The position numbers were made by a program, and so were the translations under genes. Under the pieces are notes generated by a model, which saw only the letters and a program-made list of their open reading frames with translations, had not been told where the DNA came from and did no database searches. This document shows positions 58,885 to 64,000 of a stretch of DNA of 64,000 bases, one piece after another. Origin of the DNA: Neoceratodus forsteri (Eukaryota; Chordata; Ceratodontiformes; Ceratodontidae); NCBI GenBank assembly GCA_016271365.2, contig JADMNL010000028.1, positions 98,487,501-98,551,500 of the forward strand, written 5' to 3'. The first letter of the stretch is position 1, and each line of letters begins with the position of its first letter.

Positions 58885-60935
58885 TCCTTTTTATGTTGTC
58901 TTGCGCACACACAAGCAGCATATCGTGGCAGTAGGTGAAATGCAGAGGTGTGTCAGTTTTGGCAAATGCAGGGCACACTTTAGAAGGTGTGTCCCTCATT
59001 CACCAATTAGCAAGCATGCTAGTGGTGACACAAGTGCTTTTCAGTGCCACCAAGTTGAAATGATTTCGCTGCTGCAATCAGAGCCAAGCTTATCATGCAG
59101 TGGCACCGATGACATGCCTCCACTATGTGCCTTGCCTGGTGTAACATAATAATAAACATGGCAGCGGATCCACCTTCCGCCTCTTGCAATCAGTAGCAAA
59201 TCGACTTTGTGGATGCCCAGTCCCCCTGCCAGCATGTGTAAACCCCCAAGATTGTGTGGCACACTGGGAGCCCACCCTAGTGTGCCTCCTTGTATTCAGA
59301 AGCTGACCCCATTGGCATTTTCCTGCCCCACCCACCTCCATTGTGAGTCACACTGGGAGCCCACCCCAGTGTGGCAAACATCATGCTCCCAAAGTCATGG
59401 GGCACACTGGCAGCCCACCCCAGTGTGCCCAATATTGTGTCATACACCTGTAAAGAAAAAAACTATCTGCGCTGTTTTTTTTTTTAACCTGTAAAAGAGA
59501 AAACGGTCCCTTGGTGTCTCCGGTGCCCCTCCCCCAACCTGCATCCACCTTCTACGCACCCCATCTCCCTGAATTCTCCTGACCCCCTACTTACCTCTGA
59601 GCCTGGTGCAACAATCTTTGGTGGCGTGGGAACACGTCTGCACTCTTCAAAGCTGACCGCAAACTGAAGAATTGCCGGTAAGCTGTATAATGGCATAAAT
59701 GGGGGGTTTTCAACTTGGGTGGATAACTCTGCCATTTTTATTGTTTTTGCTCCAAATTGTCAACATGGGGTTCTTGGGACCCCACCTCATGAACTCAGTC
59801 ACTGTCATTTCATTATTCAGTCCCAAAAGGTGATTCTGCAGTCACTGTGCGGAATCACCTTTCAGGACTGATTAACAAAACAACAGTGCTGCTCTTCATG
59901 AAGTGGGCTCCCAAAATGCCCATGTTGCAAATCTGGTGAATAAATTCCAAAAAATGACTGTGTTATGAGCGTGCATTGCGCAGTTTCCACGCATGCTCGT
60001 AACTTCGAGAAATTTTAAAATTTTCACACCAGATTTTCAACACTGACATTTTTTAACACCTCCTTATGAATAGTACAGCTGTCATGTTCATCAATGGAGG
60101 TCCCAAAATGCCTGTGTTGAAAATTTGGTTAAAAAATCCCCAAAATAATTGCGTTACGGGCGTCTGTTGTCCAGCTTCTATGCACGCTCATGACTTCACC
60201 ACTTTTCCATATTTTCACTCCAGATTTTCAACATTACCATTTGTTTACACCTCCTCATGAAGAGTAGAACTGTAATTTTTCACATCCTGCCCAAAATGTG
60301 TTTTTGCACCTGTGGCGCAAAATGGTGCAGTCACTGTGCAAAATCACCTTTTGGCTAACGAACTGATAGTGCCACTGTTCATGATGTGGGGTCACAAAAA
60401 GCCCATGTTGAAAATTTAGAGTGAAAATAACCAACAAATGACTGGGGCATTAGGGTTTTCAACTGTAACGCCCCATCCTGTAGAGACTGACAGGCGTCAG
60501 GGGTGTGACTTGGGATTTCCGACTGTAATGCTCACACCATTCCATCCCCAGCCTGCACCCACTGACAGGCATCAAGGTGTGTCTTTGACTCTTTGGCCCC
60601 AAAATTCACCCCATTCTCCTATAGTGCTTCTATCTCAGCATATTTCCTTATGACATGGGGTGAGCATAAGGCCTGAAGACCCCAAGGCACACAGTGACAT
60701 GTGTCAGTGTCTGCAGGGTAGGGTGAGGTGAAATGGTATGAGTGTTATGGCCGATGACCCAAAGGCACATCCCAGTGCCTATCAGTCTCTGCAGGATGGG
60801 GGTGGGGTTGGCGTCAGTTCAATACTTCACTGCCATTCCTATTATGCATCTCTCTAACTTCTGCACTATTAATGCCAATGCCAGCAAGACAACATTTGGC
60901 ATTGACAAATGCTTGTTAAAGCCTCCTGATCCTGG
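58885..60935 (-). repeat. 295-bp-core element, copy B (inverted)
   Basis: The reverse complement of this stretch follows copy A: head 60920-60430 equals 13249-13690, tandem core 60430-59740, tail 59720-58885 equals 29750-30450. It has about 2.3 core units against about 4.5 in copy A. A hairpin at 59825-59863 (AAAAGGTGATT...AATCACCTTT) corresponds to that at 29561-29599. It interrupts the Penelope coiled coil between LNQDQ and KRKLQLEE, so the empty site is known to within about 20 bp. Non-coding. Confidence 0.78.
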
Positions 60936-60938
60936 TTA

Positions 60939-61290
60939 AGTGTTTCTGCTATTTTCCCCCTTTCCTCAATTATGGCTTCTATAATGGCATACATGAAGTC
61001 TACAGAACACCTGGTTCGAATCCCATCCCATTTATTGTCCAATTTAACTGATTTAATTCCAATATTATGTTCACTATAGACTCTTAGTCCACGGGGGATC
61101 ATATTGTGTGCCAGATATTGCCCCAGGGTGAGCGCATGCCACTCAAGTCTACAATCTTTGAACTGTGGATTCTCTACTTTTTGTTCCATATGCTTAGTGT
61201 TATCTAAAGCAGAGGTGTTCAAATCCCTATCACCCTTAATCTGTCCTAACAGCCTCTCCTTCTGTTCCTCCATAAATGATGCAAATTGCT
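60939..61290 (-). pseudogene. Penelope N-terminal domain
   Basis: The frame from 61273 begins MEEQKERLLGQIKGDRDLNT. It contains LEWHALTLGQYLAHNMIPRG and IEAIIEERGKIAETLNQDQ, predicted helical and matching the N-terminus of Neptune-like Penelope proteins. Open without stops until the copy B junction at about 60935, after which codons belong to the insertion. Confidence 0.78.
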
Positions 61291-61604
61291 ATTTGGAGTT
61301 AACACTCCCTCCTATTTCACTAAATGTATCCTTAATGAGGAAAATACATTTCATGAAAGATTGTATAAGTACCTCTAAATAGTGTGATATAAATATGCAA
61401 TACAGCAATGATATGAACCAACAATGCTGAAAAGGAAAAGGAGTCCAGAAACCTGACGATACTGTAGGGTATCCCACATTTTCAAAACAAAGTCCTTATA
61501 AATGTTCCCAATGGGCTTCTAAGTTCATGTAAACTAGTATAAAGTCCAACATCCATGGGATGTGATACCGCAGATATCCAATATCACCAACTCTTCAACT
61601 TTTG

Positions 61605-62242
61605 GATTCTGTGGAAAACTCCGCAAAGGTCCCACAGGAAATGAACTGTGAAGTGAAGTGCAGCTGCCAGCCCCTATGTTCAAGGAGAAGGAGAATTCAA
61701 CCAAAGGGGGTGAGGGTTATCAAAATAAGGACAGGCAAGAAGTTCCTTCCCTGGTGCTGTTCTTTTTATTTTTTGTTGTATAAATAGGACATAGTCTCAA
61801 CGTTTTGCATATATTGTACACGCTTCCTCACAAGAATGCCTTACATCCTATAATAATAATACATAAAAAATTATTTAATCATCCATCCTTTCCAAATGGA
61901 ATAATAATGCAATAAGTCAAGCATAACGTTTATGAACTCACTCTCAATTGCCTGCGAGTGCATTCATTGCATACCCAGCACTACAGTATATTACATTCAA
62001 CTGTTCCTAAATAAATATACCAAGAAAAAGAAAAAATTACTATAAAATTATTACATGTTCTGACTGCATTAATACATGCAATAGCATTTCATTAACGACA
62101 CGATTAGGTTGAGACACACATACATTTGTCTGTCAATTCTGAAACCACAATGCGTATGTTATTGGCTTCTTTTTGCCAATCAAAACAGTAACTGAAATAC
62201 ATCGCTACAATCAATCCACTCCTCTGTGCCACCTCTCTTAAG
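61605..62242 (-). repeat. Penelope pseudo-LTR-like direct repeat, copy 2
   Basis: 638 bp, nearly identical to 42146-42786, with boundaries at GATTCTGTGG and CTTAAG where the copies diverge. It lies about 310 bp upstream of the Penelope start codon in element orientation, the expected place for the 5' pseudo-LTR. Confidence 0.65.
61787..61842 (-). ncRNA. Degenerate hammerhead-ribozyme-like motif, copy 2
   Basis: The minus strand reads GGCATTCTTG, TGAGGA, AGCGTGTACAATATATGC, AAAACGTT, GAGACTATGTCC. Compared with copy 1 the core C of CUGANGA is G, and GAAA is again AAAA. Stem III (AC/GU) is intact here. Both losses sit where a GCGAAACG ancestor would have CpG sites, so methyl-CpG decay could explain the A. 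Confidence 0.42.
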
Positions 62243-62953
62243 TGGATTGGTTTTGCCAAATAACAGAGAGGAGAAAAGGAGAAGAGGCAAAAGCAGAGCA
62301 GAGCAGTCAGCAAGGAGAGGGCTGAAGGGAGGGGAGGGGAGTGGAGTGGTATGGGGGAGAGTGGGAGGGTGGGAGCACAGAGGACATGGCGGTGACAAAG
62401 AGAAGGATCAGGGGAGAGTGTCAAGAATCTGGGATCTGTCAGAGGTTGAGGTTGAGGATGGGGGGAGTGGGAAGGGAGTGACCAGCAAAGGGGAACTGAT
62501 AGAGGGAGGGAGTAGCAGGGTGCTAGCACAAAATAGGGAGTGGAGTGGCAATGTTCTGCTTGGGTAAAAAGCTTGTTGGGACAGTCACAGCTGCTAAGTG
62601 CAGTAAGGTGCTGTCAGAGTTTGCGTTTGAAGGAACCAAGCTTGGATTTGTTGAGGATGTTTAAAAGAAAACAGTTTGTTTTTGCTGGGAGTTACTTGTA
62701 TTATCCTCAGAAGGAAGTGAGGTAAATGGGGTTTGTTTTAAAGCTGTGGATGAACTATAAGAGATGTGTCTCTTCAGTTCTAGGTAGCTTCTTTTGCTGT
62801 AAGTATAGACAAGTAGTGCCAGCCATGTGTGTGTGGGGGGGGGGCAGTGCATAGCTACTATATATGTAAATGCAAGATGAAGTAGTTACTATGTACATAA
62901 ATGCTGATAAACGTATCTACTATGTACGTAAATACAATATATATACATATATA
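62243..62953. other. Purine-rich, non-coding sequence
   Basis: 62260-62560 is strongly G/A-rich on the plus strand. Long frames here (plus E/G/R-rich, minus S/P/L-rich) reflect composition. A G run lies at 62835-62844 and an AT-rich stretch at 62930-62953. Confidence 0.45.
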
Positions 62954-63328
62954 TTCTATGCAAAAAACTTCGTTAATGCATCATTTAGGGTTAAAACACA
63001 AAAAGTCAGGAAATGAGACCTTTAGGGTTGCCCCCTCTCCCCTCGTGGACCCACCTATCATCCTGCGATTGACAGCTGACAGGGTGTGTCATTGGGGTTG
63101 TGAGGCCTAAATGTCACCCCATTCCATGTGTAATCATATTCACAAGCCACAGTAAAGAAGAATGGGGTGACATTTAGGCCTCACAACCCCAATGACACAC
63201 CCCGTCAGCTGTCAATCTCAGGATGTTGGGCAGGTCCACGGGGGGTGGGGGGCAACCCTAAAGGTCTCATTTTCTGACTTTTTGTGTTTTAACCCTAAAT
63301 GATGCATTAACAAAGATTTTGCATAGAA
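62954..63328. repeat. Foldback element with ~170-bp arms
   Basis: The left arm 62954-63124 (TTCTATGCAAAA... to CACCCCATTC) and the right arm 63160-63328 (GAATGGGGTGACATT... to TTTTGCATAGAA) are near-perfect inverted copies with a 35-nt spacer. Nothing is coded. High arm identity suggests recent origin or gene conversion. Confidence 0.92.
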
Positions 63329-63479
63329 GTTCCTTACTTATTGAGAAAGAATAGAAAAGTAGAAAGTCGCTCAAGTTGGTGGGATCCACCAACTTGCTAT
63401 TTTATGCCTAAGATAAGAGTACAAGTACTGAATATCATATGTATTGCTGGCAGCGCATATGGGTGGGAACGTGGAGTCC

Positions 63480-64000
63480 GTACCTTGTAACAAAGCAAAG
63501 TGTCAATCATCAGAGTGGCATAATTCAACACCTGTTTACATGTCAGATACCTAACCACTGAAAATTACCTCCATGGCAATAACACTAGGCACCCTATAAA
63601 TGTGAAGCCAGTATCAGAATGCAAAATACCATACAAAAAACATAAAGTGTGTCATGCAATATGTCTGCAACAAACTAATTTTCCAACACCTAAACACCAT
63701 AATTCACAAGTACAGCACATCCTCTCAACACCCTTCAAATTTCAATTTAAAAGACCAAACCATTACCGAGATATAAAATGTGAAAGTTTCAGATTTTCAT
63801 TTGTCGTAGTGGCAGAATTCCACACCTGTTAACATTTTACACACCTAATGACTGAAAAGTACATCCATGGCAGTAAGGCTAGCTACCCTAGTAATTTCAA
63901 GCCACTACCACAATGGAAAATGCTGTCCGCAAAACGTAAACAGCGCCATGCAATATATCTGCAAAAAATGTATTGTCCAACACCTACATGCTATAATTCA
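63480..64000. repeat. Tandem repeat, ~294-bp period, runs off the window
   Basis: AGTGGCA(T/G)AATTC(A/C)ACACCTGTT occurs at 63514 and 63808. ACCTCCATGGCA/ACATCCATGGCA, TCATGCAATATGTCTGCAA/CCATGCAATATATCTGCAA and CCAACACCTA follow in the same order. At least 1.7 units with about 80% visual similarity. The array probably continues beyond 64000. Confidence 0.8.

Larger units (their letters stand above)
49424..61290 (-). mobile_element. Penelope-like retroelement, heavily interrupted
   Basis: Minus-strand fragments form one protein in order. The N-terminal coiled coil is at 61273-60939 and 58880-58750, the pre-RT region at 58468-57702, the RT core at 57487-56516 and the GIY-YIG endonuclease at 49963-49424. 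Gaps are explained by insertions: the 295-bp-core element (58885-60935), a short repeat (about 57505-57700), and a SINE containing an L1 (49970-56515). Domain order matches vertebrate Neptune-like Penelope elements. Many stops and frameshifts make it inactive. Confidence 0.85.

Noticed and set aside
62104..62567. Open frames on both strands of a purine-rich block
   Set aside because: Composition alone explains them; no recognisable domain.

Overview
This window looks like intergenic sequence from a large, repeat-rich vertebrate genome. The element mix (CR1, DIRS, Neptune-like Penelope, Gypsy, L1, tRNA-derived SINEs, a MIR-like remnant) fits an amphibian such as a caecilian or salamander best. 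A lungfish is also possible. That assignment is inference from repeat content, not from any host gene. I found no convincing host exon, tRNA, rRNA or CRISPR. Almost every long open frame is a decayed transposon protein or translated simple repeat.

Layout. 1-1320: minus-strand LINE reverse transcriptase, interrupted by a CR1 tail. 1636-3279: solo LTR with 4-bp target duplication CTAC. 3297-3544: near-perfect palindrome. 5325-10981: complete but mutated DIRS-type tyrosine-recombinase retrotransposon on the minus strand, with inverted termini and an internal complementary region. 11556-12132: long tRNA-derived SINE. 13249-14405 and 28946-30450: two halves of a non-coding element with a ~295-bp tandem core. 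They are separated by 14.5 kb that holds a long CR1 (14406 to about 27830), itself invaded by a Gypsy element (16261-22257), a SINE (23561-24060) and a solo LTR (24696-26713), plus a 143-bp minisatellite.

32953-34015 is a 12-bp minisatellite. 36081-38230 holds a MITE-like element and three palindromic elements. 38240-40020 has two CR1 fragments and a MIR-like SINE. 40986-41517 is a third long SINE with a perfect 13-bp target duplication. 43155-44731 is another solo LTR.

49424 to about 61290 is a decayed Penelope-like element on the minus strand (coiled-coil N-terminus, RT, GIY-YIG endonuclease). It is broken by a second, inverted copy of the 295-bp-core element (58885-60935), by a short repeat, and by a SINE that was itself split by an L1 (about 50046-56250). 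Direct 640-bp repeats at 42146-42786 and 61605-62242 carry a degenerate hammerhead-ribozyme-like motif, as in Penelope pseudo-LTRs. The right end holds a foldback element (62954-63328) and a 294-bp tandem repeat running off the window.

The coding elements are all inactive by visible frameshifts, stops or deletions. The features most worth following are the uncharacterised 295-bp-core family, the hammerhead-like motif, the palindrome cluster and the long SINE family.
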